A stretch of 64,000 nt of DNA from NCBI RefSeq assembly GCF_000715075.1, contig NC_134101.1, forward strand, positions 138,956,237 through 139,020,236. Reading direction: 5' to 3'. Position numbers and translations under genes: made by a program. Numbering within the stretch: the stretch's first letter is position 1; each line of letters begins with the position of its first letter. Below are positions 11,658 through 23,708 of the stretch, piece by piece. This stretch comes from Nicotiana tabacum. Lineage: Eukaryota > Streptophyta > Magnoliopsida > Solanales > Solanaceae. The notes under the pieces were generated by a model. The model saw only the letters and a program-made list of their open reading frames with translations, was not told the origin of the DNA and made no database searches.

Positions 11658-11851
11658 AAAATTTGGCTGGGGCGCCGACTGGATGGCCTCCGCCCGCCAG
11701 CTATTCAGGGTTCTTCTAGTAGGTATTTAGGTCCCTAGGGTTCTTCTGGCTCCTACTTCAGTGCTGTGCGGGAGAGTTCATACCGCCCACCGGCTATTCA
11801 AGCTTCTTCCAGTGGGTCTACAGGCCATCAGGGTCATACATAAGGCCGCCA
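11658..11851 (-). other. Short leader where gag should be, element 2
   Basis: Only about 200 bases separate protease from the PBS, against about 1.7-1.9 kb in elements 1 and 3. The stretch has no capsid or zinc-knuckle coding. It holds two diverged copies of a 35-base unit (about 11692-11728 and 11785-11822, both with GCTATTCA and TTCTTC) plus a shorter third one. Element 2 therefore lacks gag. Confidence 0.7.
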
Positions 11852-11864
11852 ACTCTGATACCAT
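11852..11864 (-). promoter_or_regulatory. Primer binding site, element 2
   Basis: Minus strand ATGGTATCAGAGT, an initiator-Met-type PBS, two bases from the LTR end at 11867. Confidence 0.8.
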
Positions 11865-11866
11865 GT

Positions 11867-14735
11867 TGTCACAACCCAAATTCCATTATAGGTCGTGATG
11901 GCGCCCAACACCGTTTTTAGGCAAGCCAACCCTAATCAACTAGTGAGTTCTCATTTATTTTACCAAACTAATCCCAACATTTTTTAATCTTAAACCTTTT
12001 AACAGTAGATAGTTAACAAGTTTATAATAATAGAAGTACGTCCACAAAATAATAATCTATAATGTGTGTGCCAGGAACTAGAGTCACAAGTACTAGGGCA
12101 ACTAGTAGAATGTACAAAAATACCACTACCCTACTGCCTGAAACAGAATAGACAGTATATAACAACAACAAAAGAAGAGAACTCTAGTATGCTGTTGAAC
12201 GGCTTAGAAGGGGCAGCTCATCGTGAGATCACGATCAGGAATCAGGAATGCGCGCTAGACGAGCAACTAGATGCACCTGCCTCAGATCCTTTACAGTTAA
12301 GTACATAAGCATAGTATGAGTACATAAACAACATCTACCCTGCAAGTATCCAGTCTAACCTTGAAGAAGTAGTGACGGGGGGTCGACTTGACACTCACTA
12401 AGGTCAATATCAATAATATTTAAGGTTTATGCTAAGCATGGATAGCATGGATATAATGAAAGTCTCAGAACAAGGAGAAACAATATATAAATTTCAGTCA
12501 TGTCATATAACAGTTTACATTTCAAAGCATTTAAATAGAGTAAATCATGGATGAATTCCACATAAATAACATGCACACATTATGCCGAGGTCATACGGCC
12601 CTGTCCAACATAATATTAAATTGTGCACTGCCAGAGGGTCGAATGACGCGAACCATAGATGCATCTATTTCTACCGAGGCGATCGGGTCAATCCACAAAT
12701 AGCAATTATTATCAAGTAAGCACACATTGCTCATTTATAGTCAAATAAATTCATATAAGTTCTCAAGTAAGTGCGTACCTTCGATTATATTTATTTACAA
12801 ATTCCTAGCATGTCCTAAGTGAACTCAGTAACAAACAAAAACGTAAGCATTTGCATGTATAGCATCATATGGGTCCTAAACTACCCGGACAATTAGCATA
12901 ATAGTAGCTACGCACGGACTCTCGTTGCCACGTACGTACGTAGCCCTCACAGATAGTCACATATATTTATTTAATTCACCTAGGGGTTATTTTCCTCTTA
13001 CGAGGTTAGAAAGGAGACTCACCTTGCTCCAAAGCTTACTTACAAATTCAAGAATATGCTCAAAACCCTCAATTCGAAGCCGAACGATCCAAAACTAATC
13101 AAACGGGGTAAGAACTAGTCAATACAAGCTCAAGAGTTCATATTCTAACTATTAAAGTAATTTTCCAACCCTAAATGCAAGGTTCCTATAATTCATCTCC
13201 GAGCCCACGTACTCGGATTCCGGAAATTTTTGAAGAAAGTTATTACCCATAACCTCAGGATCAAGAATATATGATTTTTACTCCATTCCATAACAAATTT
13301 CGTGGTTAGATCTTGTTTTTATCAAAACCCTAGATCTTCACCTAAATCCTTGATTTTCCCTAATTTTTACATGTTAATCTACCCATAATCTATGTATTTA
13401 ACTCATGTTGTGTAGAAATTACTTACCTCAAAGTGCTAGGTGAAAACTCCCTTCCAATCCAAAAGCTCCAAATATTGCCTAAGAGGATGAAGTGAAATAA
13501 AATAATGGCCTAAATCCCGCATTAAAAGAACTGGACACAACCCTCTGATATCGCATTTGCGACACCAGGTTCGCAAATGCGAGGGTCACAATTGCGACAA
13601 AAGCTTCGCAAATGCGAAGCCTGGGCTTCATCTGTTGGGATCGCAAATGCGACCACAGAGCCGCAAATGCAATGTCTGCTGGGATCGCAAATGCGACCAC
13701 AGAGCCACAAATGCAATGTCTGCTGGGATCGCAAATGCGGCAAAAGTATCGCAAATGCAAACATTACCTGAGTCGGGCTTCATCGAAATTGCAAAGCCAT
13801 CATCGTAAATGCGAGGTTTGCATTTGCGAACAATCTCTCGCATTTCCGAGACCTGCAACTGGTGCCAAGAACACCAGAAAATCTGGTGTCCTTTCAACTC
13901 CTCCCACACGTCCGAAAATCACCCGAGCCCTTGGGGCTCCACACCGAATACTCAAACAAGTCTAACAACATGATACAAACTTTATCGCGCGATCGGAACA
14001 CCGAAATAACATCAAAAACCACAAATTGGACGCCAAAACGCATGAATTTACTCATGAACTCTAAGAACTTCTAAAACACTTCCGCGCGTTCGATTCCTAT
14101 TAAATTAACTCGGAATAACGTCAAACTCTGTGTGCAAGTCTAAAATGACATTACTAACCTACTCCAACTTTCGGAACTGAAATCCGAACCCGATATCAAA
14201 TAGTCCACCCTTGATCAAACTTTCCAAAACCTTCAAGTTCTAACTTTTTGCCAAATGCCTCCGAAACGCCTACGGACCTCCGAATCCACTTCCGGACGTG
14301 CTCCTAAGCTCAGAATTATCATACGAAGCTATTCCAAGGATCGGAATCCCAAACGGATGCCTAAAATGTAAAAATTCACTTCAACCCAAACTTATGGAAT
14401 TTGCTCAAATTGCCAACTTTCACTATTAGGCGCTGAAACATTCCCGGGTCATCCAAAACCTAATCCGAACATACGTCCGAGTCTGAAATCATCATACGAA
14501 CTTATTGGAACCGTCAAATCCCTATTCCAAGGTCGTCTACTTATAATATTGACCGAAGTCAAACTTGGCCTTTTAAGCCAACCTTAAGGAACCAAGTGTA
14601 TCGATTTCAACCCAAACTCTTCCAAATCCCTAACCAACCATCCCTGCAAGTCATAAAACAATAAAAACAAGTACGGAAAATCTTATTTAGGGGAACGGGG
14701 TTCTAGAAAGCAAAATAACCAGTCGAGTCGTTACA
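11867..14735 (-). mobile_element. 5' LTR of element 2 (2.87 kb)
   Basis: Minus-strand LTR from TGTAACGACTCGACTGG (14735) to GGGTTGTGACA (11867). It has the same internal order as the other chromovirus LTRs: CTCGGGTGA block near 13914-13938, TCGC dyad cluster (13548-13850), AAGGTGAGT donor-like site (13017-13024) and a terminal inverted repeat (11869-11898). CTAGA follows its outer edge at 14736. The matching target duplication would be outside the window. No coding region. Confidence 0.9.
13548..13850. repeat. TCGCAAATGCGA dyad cluster in element 2 5' LTR
   Basis: More than ten copies of the dyad motif. A segment of about 45 bases (GATCGCAAATGCGACCACAGAGCC) is tandemly multiplied here but not in the 3' LTR, so the two LTRs have changed copy number since insertion. 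Confidence 0.82.
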
Positions 14736-15743
14736 CTAGATCAAACTATTACATTGTTGTGAGTTTAGCAAAGCATAATTGTAGAATAATCGCATTAGAA
14801 TAGATCACATTAGAGTCACGATTGTTCGGCTTCGAGCCACGTAAGGCCATTAAATCACAAAATTCTTTTTCTTTCTTTCATATTTACAAGACCTCTAACT
14901 ATGCTCTGAGAGAAGGTAAAGCCACAAATAATTTGTTAGCTAATAGGAGTAGTATTTAAATTAACAGAATAATTGTCAACGTTTAAAATGTTATAAGATG
15001 AAATAATACAAATATCTACCATACAATAAATTAAAATTTGAAGAATTATATTTTCCAACACAAACGAAAAATATTATACTCTTTTTGGGCGTGATGTAAC
15101 AATTTTAGTACTAAAGTAACACTCAAAAGGAAGATCAATATTGTATATGCTTAAGCACCATTCGAGTCATTTTTTTTACGAATTGCTGTCTATACTAGTA
15201 ATCTTTATAAGACTAAATTTATATATTATATTATGTAATATATTTTATGAATTGAATAGTCTTTGTAGCTCGTGAAAAATGTTTATCAATTTGTATCATT
15301 TTATGTGACTCAATTTTTTTCTTAATTTGTTAAAAAAATATATATATTTTTATATTTAAAAATAAATAAATTTTAAAAATTATATTTATACCTAATAATG
15401 TAACTATATATCCACAAAAATTATATTACATTTCAAATCAAAACTTCCGACATTTTTTTGGGCTTTTAACATATTTTGCTGGTCGATCAAAAATAATTAT
15501 GGTTGTTGTCAAAATATATAAAATATATATATATTAAAAATTATATATTTTTAACTATTATTTTGAGTGCAGCTATAATATAAAAATCTCAATTCTTTTT
15601 TTTCTTAAGCACTATGGATAGTCAAACATGTTCACTTTAAACGGCGGGAGTTTGCTTAAAGGGGAAGGAGCTGGTCCAAACCCAAGTTCCTATTACTGGG
15701 CTCGATGAGAGACAAACCAAATTAAGCCCAAATACGAACTGCT
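14736..15743. other. AT-rich unannotated DNA left of the TRIM
   Basis: Outside any large LTR element. No open frame of note and no RNA gene visible. 14876-15060 recurs diverged at 17162-17345. The stretch 15600-15743 (GGCGGGAG, GGGGAAGGAGCTGG) is more GC-balanced and could be the edge of an old promoter, but I cannot support a gene. Confidence 0.5.
14876..15060 (+). repeat. Left copy of a diverged direct repeat
   Basis: Shares ordered blocks with 17162-17345: ACAAGACCTCT, GGTAAAGCC, CACAAATAATTTGTTAGCTAA, GTTTAAAATGTT and AATTTGAAGAATTATAT. The two copies are in the same orientation about 2.3 kb apart and flank the TRIM-bearing segment. Confidence 0.65.
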
Positions 15744-16229
15744 TGTAACACCTTAGACTTTAGACAGGGTCCCATATCGCAAAATACAAGAGGGATATTG
15801 GATATATAAAATAACAAGCCTTAGACCTTAGTGACACATTTTAAACCCGTGAGAGCCTAGGCCTAGAGCGGACAATATCACTAGCAGGCTGGGCTACTAC
15901 AGATAGTATCAGAGCCACTCTTGTGTCTGCCTTGCCGATGGTGGGTCAAAGTTTAACTGAGTTTAAACAAATCTCGGTTAGGCGGGGCAAACCTCAATGC
16001 TAACTCTAGGCGAATCCAATGTGGTGGGGCAAACCTCGGCGAGGATACTGAGTCCATCAGAGAGGGTGTATGTAATACCCTAGACTTTAGACAGAGTCCC
16101 ACATCGGCAAAACACAAGAGGGATGTTGGGTATATAAGTTAACAAGCCTTAGACTTTAGTGACGCGTTTTAAACCCGTGAAGGCCTAGGGCCAAAACGGA
16201 CAATATCACTAGAAGGCTGGGCTGTTACA
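15744..16229 (+). mobile_element. TRIM (terminal-repeat retrotransposon in miniature)
   Basis: Terminal direct repeats of about 158 bp (15744-15901, starting TGTAACACC and ending CTACTACA; 16071-16229, starting TGTAATACCC and ending GCTGTTACA) flank an interior of 169 bp with no coding capacity. A PBS-like AGTATCAGAGCC (15906-15917) follows the left repeat, and a purine-rich AGAGAGGG precedes the right one. Each repeat has a TATATAA box. CTGCT lies on both sides (15739-15743 and 16230-16234), a perfect 5-bp target duplication. The repeats differ at roughly one base in eight by eye, so insertion is old. Orientation is set by the PBS. Confidence 0.9.
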
Positions 16230-17987
16230 CTGCTTTTTTCCTCTGAACCTAAATTCCTATTACTAGTTACTAGTAGATTGTAATACTATGGTTGATTCTA
16301 TAATTTTCTTGCAGGATCTCACTTTTCACATTGCATAGGTCAGTGTCTTCCTGCTCTTTCAAATTTTATGTATTTTAATATTCTGATCCAAATATCTTGT
16401 GGGGTTTTGCCTTTTTTGCTTCATTCAGTTTTTTGGGTATAATTCAATCTCGTTTCTGCTTTATATTTGTTGTTGTACTGTTAAAGCTTGTAGTTTTTAT
16501 TGGGATATTGGATCCAAGGAGCTTCACAAACATCTTTTTGTGCAGTTTTGGGCGAATTTTACTTTTGTCATCTGGGTATCTTTGTTTATGTGTTACTGGT
16601 ATGTTGCCATTTTTTTAATTGAATTTCCTAGTTGCAATTCTTTGTTTGAAAAAAATAAAATGTGAATTTGATGGTTGTTGAGGTTTCTGCTACATATTTG
16701 AACTCTAGGCCGGTAAAAATCGATTCGGATCAGGAAGCCACGTGGCCCAATTACATTTTGGCAACACATTAAAAAGGGGATCACAAAAATTTTCGTTAGT
16801 CACGGGGTGATTTTAAACCAGAAGATAACATTGTATACATTGTTGGACCAATAGATGGACAGAGGTCGATGCTAAACCATTTGTGATACTACAAAGGTAT
16901 CTATTGTCACAAGAAATAGTTGTTATAATTGTATTTATTAATTTTTATCATTGATATCGATAACGTGATTGTGATTTAGCTTAGTAAAGTATAGTATAAT
17001 GTCACTGTTGAAGATGGATTCAGGAAGGCGAGAAGAACATTAGTCTATTTAGAGGATGAAAAACAAGAATTAAACCTTTAATTTTTATGTTTCTCACCCA
17101 ATGTTTGATATTCACATGGAAGCTTGATTAGATTGGCATAAAATATTTCCTATTAGAACGTTTTTCATATCCACAAGACCTCTGATAACATTATTTGGAA
17201 AAAACAAATTTAGGTAAAGCCCCACAAATAATTTGTTAGCTAATAATTTAGTTTAACTAACTTCAAAGTTTAAAATGTTTTAAGATGGAATCACACAAAA
17301 GTCTACTATACAAATAAATTAGAATTTGAAGAATTATATCTTGCCTATTAAACAACATTATTGACGTAATATTTTCCTACCCTTAAGGCTAATAAGTTTG
17401 AAGTAAAAAATTGCACTTCAGATGCATTTAAGACCAAAAGTTCTGAAGTACAACTAATGTTTTCATGCAATTAAAGACAAATAAGTTTGAAGTGCAATTG
17501 CCTAGAAACAGAAATTTATTTTTCGAATATTAACAATCCAATATATGATTTAATGCTTAAATCTACTCCAAATGAGCTCAAATTTGAAACATAACTTTCA
17601 AATATCATCAAGAACAAACACCAATCATCAATTTGTCAAAAAAACAACAAATCTACCGAACTCATTTTGCGTTAAGAAAAAAAAACCTAAACAATAGTAA
17701 AAAATAAAGCGCCACAACAGCTCACCACAGTAAAACATCATAAGTTACCTTAAAATATGTTCACAAATACCATATAAAATCACTATTACTCGAAGAAGAA
17801 AAAAAATAATTATAATAATAATAATAAGAAGAAGAAGAATAAGAATAAGAAAGAGGATAAAAAGGCCTGAAGATATTTAAACAGTGGGTACAAATTTAAA
17901 AAATTTAAAAAGTGGGTACAAGTTAAATGACCAAATAGGGCGCCGCCACAATTTTTACTATTCAAAAGGACTATTTAGAGCCTATTT
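16230..17987. other. AT-rich DNA between TRIM and element A
   Basis: No gene supported. 16240-16680 is pyrimidine-rich with splice-acceptor-like TTTTCTTGCAG at about 16304-16314 and could be a fragment of a host 5' UTR or intron. 17390-17510 has TTGAAGTGCAATT-type blocks in both orientations, perhaps a degenerate MITE. 17805-17855 is a mixed AAT/AAG microsatellite. AGTGGGTACAA occurs twice just before element A. Confidence 0.45.
17162..17345 (+). repeat. Right copy of the diverged direct repeat
   Basis: Same blocks as 14876-15060 in the same order. Differences include small indels. The repeat has no TG...CA ends that I can see, so it is not an obvious LTR pair. Confidence 0.65.
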
Positions 17988-18844
17988 TGTAACGACCCGA
18001 CCGGTCGTTTTAATCTCTAGCGCGTTGTTCAGCGGTTTGAGGCCCTGAGTAGCTTCACTTCAGGTATTATGACTTGCATGCATGGTCGGAATTGAATTTT
18101 GGAAAGTTCGGAGTTGATTCAGAAGGAAAATTCTCACTTCGAAAGCTTTAAGTTGGAAGAATTGATTAAAGTGTGATTTTTGAGTAAACGGCCTCGGAAT
18201 CGAGATTTGAAGGTTCCAACAGATTTGTATGATGATGTTGGACTTGGCCGTACGTTTGGATCGGGTTTTGGATGACCCGAGAGCGTTTCGGTGTCAATTG
18301 TGGAAGTTGGCATTTTGGAAAAAATTCATAAATTTGGGTTGAACTGCATTTGAGTGTTATCGTTGTCCGTTTGGAATTTCAATTCTGGGAATAGCTCCGT
18401 ATGATGATTCTAGTATTGGGGGCGCGTTCGAAGAGGATTTGGAGGTCCGTAAGTCATTTTGATAAAGTTAGAAATTTGAAGGTTTTTGAGAGAAGTTTGA
18501 CCGGAAGTGGACATTTTGATATCGGGGTCGGATTCCAATTCCGGAAGTTGGAATAGGTCCGTAATGTCAAATGTGACTTGTGTGCAAATTTGAGGCCAAT
18601 CGGACGTGATTTGATAGGTTTCTACATCGAAGTAAGAAGTTTGAATTTCTCAAATTTATCAAGTTTAATTAGGGTGTGATTCGTGATTTTAGAATTGTTT
18701 GATGTAAGTTGAGGCCTCGAGCAAGTCTGTGTTATGTTTGTAGACTTGTGCGGGTGTTTGGTTTGGAGCTCCGGGGGCTCGGGTGAGTTCCGGAGTAGCT
18801 TCAAAGTATTTGTGAAGAAAATTTGATTGCTGGTTCTGGTGTGA

Positions 18845-19135
18845 TTGCATTTGCGATGCATGGGTCAAATGCGACCACCGCATTTGTGAAGGTAGGCTTG
18901 CATTTATGAAGTTGGGGCTGCTAAGGGAAGATTGCATTTGCGAAGGAGTTATCGCTTTTGCGATGCAGTGCATTTGCGAAGGAGTTATCGCTTTTGCGAT
19001 GCAGTCCTCTTCGCATTTGCGAGGCTTTTTGTCGCAAATGCGACCATGGCAGGGGAAGCTGGGCTTCGCATTTGCGATGCCTTTGTTGCAAATGCGACCA
19101 TCGCAATTGCGATCCAGAGGTCGCAAATGCGACTT
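18845..19135. repeat. TCGCAAATGCGA dyad cluster in element A LTR
   Basis: About fifteen copies of TCGCATTTGCGA, TCGCAAATGCGA and TCGCTTTTGCGA. The stretch GCATTTGCGAAGGAGTTATC is duplicated head to tail (18938-18990). Confidence 0.85.
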
Positions 19136-19610
19136 TTGCGTCTGGTGCAAGGGCTTTTTATTCCGAGACTTAGCCCATTTTTCTCATTTCTCACTTGGTC
19201 TTAGGCGATGTTTTTAAAGCATTTGAGAAGGGGTTAAATGCAAAGATTATATATGGATTTAAACTTGTAAAATTGTAGAAATCAAGGGATTTTGAAGAAA
19301 AACCTAGAAATTGATATTTTTAGATTTTTGACCACGATTTTGGGTATGGAATTGAGAATAAATTATATATTTGAGTTCGTGAGGTCATGGGTAAACTTTA
19401 TCTTCAAAAAATTTTCCGAATCCGGACATGTGGGCCCGAGGGCAATTTTGTCAACTTTTCGATCGGGGTTAGGAATTGTTATAATTGGATTATAATGAGT
19501 AATTGAGCATATAGTAATGGGTATGCATAATTATTGGTTAGTTTTGGAGTTTTGTGCATCGATTTGAGTCTTCGGAAGGGCGTGGAATACCGGTTATGGA
19601 ACTTCGGAGC

Positions 19611-19619
19611 GAGGTAAGT
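19611..19619 (+). promoter_or_regulatory. Splice-donor-like GAGGTAAGT in element A LTR
   Basis: Full donor consensus at the position homologous to the sites in elements 1 and 3. No CAG acceptor is obvious where gag should start, because the interior of element A is not gag. Confidence 0.4.
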
Positions 19620-19954
19620 CTCCTTTCTAACCTTGTAAGAGGGAATTGTCCCCATAGGTGAAATAATTGAATATGTGCTACTATTTGTGGGGACTACGTA
19701 TGCACGAGGTGACGAGAGTCCGTGCGTAGCTACTATCATGCTTATGTCCGGGTAGTTTTAGGCCTACATCATGCCATGTTGATTTTATTGTTAATTTATG
19801 TTCTTGTTTGCCTTGAGAAGAACCAAGATTAGGATTGTGTAATAATTGTGTTGAAAGGGGTTTGAATTGAGGAATTTAAGATTTTAAAAGTTTCCATTAA
19901 ACTTCGTATTTTCGAAAGGATTGAGAAACATTATAATAACTCAAGAAATTTATG

Positions 19955-20190
19955 TGTAACCGCGTCGCATGTACGTTTCACGAGCGGTGTAAATTCCATT
20001 AAGAAGTTCCAAGTTGAATTTCCAATATTTTGAAAAGAATTAAGAAAGAGATATGATTTTAAATATTAAATTTGTATGTGACCGCATCGCAAGTATGATT
20101 CACGAGCGGGGTATTTTATTAAATTTATATTTGACCGCGTCGCATGTATAATTCGCGAGCAGGGACTACGTCGCATGTATGATTCGTGAG
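19955..20190 (+). repeat. Short tandem cassette in element A LTR
   Basis: Four diverged copies of a unit like GACCGCGTCGCATGTATGATT followed by CGCGAGCRGGG, spaced from 33 to about 120 bp. It occupies the same place in the LTR as the unrelated cassettes at 3648-3875 and 24765-24905. Confidence 0.7.
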
Positions 20191-21015
20191 CAGGGAAATA
20201 GATGAATCTATGGTTCACACCGTTCGACCATTGGCTGTGCACAATTTAAATTTATGTGGGATCGGGCCGAACGTCCTCGGTGAAAATTATGTGTGATAAT
20301 ATAAATGTAAATCCTTCTTATGACTTGTATAAATTCATTGTTGAGAGATCACCTGTTTTAAATGAAGAAAGCATATTGGGGTCCTTTAATATTAACGAAA
20401 CAATCGTTCAGCTATGTTCCTATTCCGAGTTTGTTGTTATTTCTATAAAACATGCTTATTTAGAATTTATATTATCATATTGTTGGACCACTAGTAAGTA
20501 TCGAAGTCGACCTCTTGTCATTACTTCTTCGAGGTTAGACGGGATACTTACTGGGTACACGTTGTCTTTGTACACATACTACACTTGCAGTGCATTTTTG
20601 TTGCACAGGCACATGTTGGTCTTGTGGCCTAGTTTGGCACAGTGGCGTGGTTGATACGGGAAGTTAGGTGAGCTGCATTTCTCGAGACGGCCTGTAGCCA
20701 GCAGAGTCTCCTTTAGAGTATTTTATTGTATTTTCTCTACTATCCAAATTCGTATTCCGGACGGTTATTGTATTACATTGTTTCCTAGAAATTGCTAATG
20801 CACTTGTTACATCGGGTTCTAGGATGATTATGGGTATGCTGTATTAACTTCTAAACATTCTATTTTGTAAAGATTATCTTTCACTAGTTAAATAGAAGGA
20901 AAATCATAGTTTTCAACATTTTTAAAATGAGAATTTAATTAAGTATTTATGGTTGGCTTGCCTGACAGCGGTGTCCGGTGCCATCACGACCCTTAGTGGA
21001 TTTTGGGTCGTGACA

Positions 21016-22712
21016 GTATGGTATCAGAGCACTAGGTTCCCTTAGGTCTTACGAGTCATGAGCGAGTCTAGTAGAGTCTTTAGGATCGGTACAGAGATGT
21101 CTGTACTTATCTTCGAGAGGCTACAGGGCTATTAGGAGCACTTTCCTTCTTGATTCCTTATCGTGCGGTTTGATTCCTTTGAGTCTCATGCCCTTATTTC
21201 CTTCCTATTCAATCCTACATAACGTGAAACGCTTGTTATCAAATTGGGAACTGAGGAATTGTAAAGGTACTACAAATGTTCTCCCGGCATAGTTGGTTGG
21301 ACTATTATCGTCGCCTTGCGGAAGGATATTCTATCATTTCAGCTCGATAGCTGCACTTCTGAGAGCTAGAGGCTATGCGCAGATTGTTATGATTACTCAT
21401 GATTGGTTATCGCACGGTATTAATGTGATGATAGGATACTTGCCTATGTGTTGGGGCGGTGAATGACTTGAAAGGAGGACTACTCAGTGGATGATTCAGA
21501 GATTCGATATTTCATTTCCAGCGGAGGAAAAGCGGTTAGACTATGAATGTCTAGCTTTGGATTGATGGAGTAACGAGACTTGGTGTCTTCGAGTGTGGTG
21601 GAATTTTCATACAAGATGTGGTGTCGTCGTCCTCAATTGAATATGTTAAGTTCGCCAGTGTTATGATTTTCTTCAATTCGCCTTTGGGGTAGGGTATTGT
21701 GAAATGATATTGAAGAAGCGGATGTCAGAGATCGCGGTGTATGGTGGTTCAGGGTTGAACCGACATTTCTAGTATTGATGGCTCGAGAAAGATGATCTTC
21801 GGGGAGGTTCAAAGTTAGTAGCGACCTATTGGTTCAAGTTCTATAGAGATAGATATTGATTTAAGGCAACAACTGGGCAGCAAAGGACGAGGAATGACAA
21901 GTGAGAAATGTCATGCGGTGGTTAAATTTCTAAGGAAGCTAGGTGTAAGAGGCGGAAGTGGAATAGTTGCCTATAAAAAGAGGGTTTGGCCAAAGTGGGA
22001 GAGTGGCAGAGTAGCATATAGGTTCAGTGGCAGGATGACTACACCCTTTGAGGAATGTTTGGAATGATTTGGGAATCTTAGTAGACCGTGATTGGGTCTA
22101 CAGGCTCAGGATAGGTTATCAATGTCGTAGTGATTGTACCCCGTGCAACGGCATTGGAAGATGTCGGTAGGTAATTTCCATAGGTGGGTCATCTCCTGTG
22201 AGCAGGCCAGCGGTAGCATGGTTGGTGAAGCTCATGCGAAGGATTTTACTGGCTATTTGGTAAGAGGCCTAATATGTGAATGTTTCTAGAGATTCAGAGT
22301 GTTTATGAAATGCTAATGGAAGGATTTCGAGGAATCTACGGTTTAATTGTACAAGGTCATGTCAATAAGAGATAAAGAATCTTGGTGGGTTCCAGAGTTG
22401 TGTAACAGTGACTTCAAGCTAAGTGGGAGAGTCCCACTGCCTACGGTTGGATTGCATGGTCGCCTATTTGTGATATTTCTAGTTATTAGCATATTAATGG
22501 GCTATTTTGGCTAATGGAAAAAAATATAAGTGGTAATTTGAGCAGTGGATTTGATAAATGAGTGATATGGTTGGCCTTATTGGCTCATGTTCAGGCTTTG
22601 GTAAGACTCAGGATCTATGCTTGGTGTAGATGTGAGTTACAAGGAAAGTGATTTGTTCAGGTGCTTCGTCGAGAGGGTGTTCATGCGCCAGAGGAGTCTT
22701 GGAGTTGATTAT
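21016..22712 (+). mobile_element. Interior of element A: non-coding, LARD-like, interrupted by element 3
   Basis: A PBS (TGGTATCAGAGC, 21019-21030) and the first about 170 bases (AGTAGAGTCT, TCGTGCGGTTTGATTCC) match the leader of element 3. After about 21200 the sequence has no gag or pol similarity and no long open frame on either strand. It looks like a non-autonomous large derivative that keeps the cis signals of a chromovirus but carries a non-coding interior. Only 1.7 kb is visible before element 3 starts at 22713; the rest and the 3' LTR should lie beyond the right edge. A heavily decayed coding region cannot be excluded. Confidence 0.65.
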
Positions 22713-23435
22713 TGTGATGACCCAAGAGATCATCACTTGTTTTAAAAATAAATTCTGTGTTCCGATGCCTTAAAAACCTCTTTCTGCATCACCTCAATTT
22801 GCGTGCGCAGTCCGGAAAACCAATATGTGAAAAATCTGTGAAAATGATGAATTTTGCCTATAAAATAAATTTAAGTTGACTTCGGTCAACATTTTAGGTA
22901 AACGGACCCGGACCCGTGATTTGACGGTCCTGGAGGGTCCGTCAAAAAATATGGTACTTGGGCGTATGCCCGGAATCGAATTCCGAGATCCTAAGCCCGA
23001 GAAAAGAATTTTTTATAGAAAATTGTTTTCTGGAATATTTATGAGTTTTTGGAAATGAAATGTGTTTAAAACTTGATGGTATCAGACCCGTATTTTTTTT
23101 CCGGAGCCCGGTATAGGTCTTATATGTGATTTAAGATGAGTGTATGAAATTTGGTAAGAAACGAGGTTGAAACGATATGCATCGGACCTTATTTGAGAAA
23201 AATTGAAAAATTTGAAGTTCTTAAGAAATTTCATGATTTTGATGCTAAATTCATAGTTGTTGATGTTATTTTGGTGATTTGAATGCACAAGCAAGTCTGG
23301 ATGATGTTTTTAGGTTGGTGTGCATGTTTGGTTTGGAGTCCCGAGGGCTCGGGTGAGTTTTGGATAGGCCACGGGGTGGAATTTGGACTTGGGAAAAATT
23401 GCAGGTTTCAGCTGTTCTATTGCAGGCCTGCAGGC

Positions 23436-23708
23436 TTTGCATTTGCGAAGCATGGCGCGCAAATGCGAGGACTAAGTCGCAAATGCGAAATAGCCCAGGC
23501 CAGCACTACCTCGCAAATGCGATGCCCCCCAGTTACTGCCTTAGTCGCAAATGTGACTGCTGTATCGCAAATGTGACTTCGCATTTGCGAGAGGTCTATC
23601 GCAAATGCGAAGAAGGCCAGAGAATGTACTTGCTCGCAAATGCGACATTTTGTTTGCAAATGCGAAAGTCCCAAAATTCTGAAGGGTTCGCAATTGCAAT
23701 TGCGATAT
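23436..23708. repeat. TCGCAAATGCGA dyad cluster in element 3 5' LTR
   Basis: About a dozen copies, some decayed to TCGCAAATGTGA. The homologous cluster in the 3' LTR runs 31818-31977 and is cut by element 4. Confidence 0.85.

Larger units (their letters stand above)
17988..21015 (+). mobile_element. 5' LTR of element A (3.03 kb)
   Basis: Starts TGTAACGACCCGACCGGTCG and ends GGGTCGTGACA, followed by a PBS. Internal order as in the other chromovirus LTRs: GGGGGCTCGGGTGAGTT (18767-18792), TCGC dyad cluster (18845-19135), GAGGTAAGT (19611-19619), a CGTCGCATGTATGATTCGCGAGC repeat (19955-20190) and a perfect 9-bp terminal stem TCACGACCC/GGGTCGTGA (20984-21013). The 132-residue open frame at 20256-20654 is unlike any family I recognise and is probably chance. 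Confidence 0.9.

Noticed and set aside
14736..14740. CTAGA as a confirmed target duplication of element 2
   Set aside because: The other end of the element is outside the window, so it cannot be verified.
16397..16665. Small hydrophobic protein
   Set aside because: T-rich DNA gives phenylalanine/leucine-rich frames in two phases; nothing supports coding.
18906..19217. Cysteine-rich proteins in the TCGC dyad clusters (also around 7062-7459, 13522-13965, 23360-23821)
   Set aside because: The repeated TCGCAAATGCGA motif happens to be open in several frames at once on both strands. No frame is preferred.
20256..20654. 132-residue open frame as a host gene
   Set aside because: It lies wholly within the element A LTR, has no motif or codon-like signal, and part of it is LTR sequence shared with other families.
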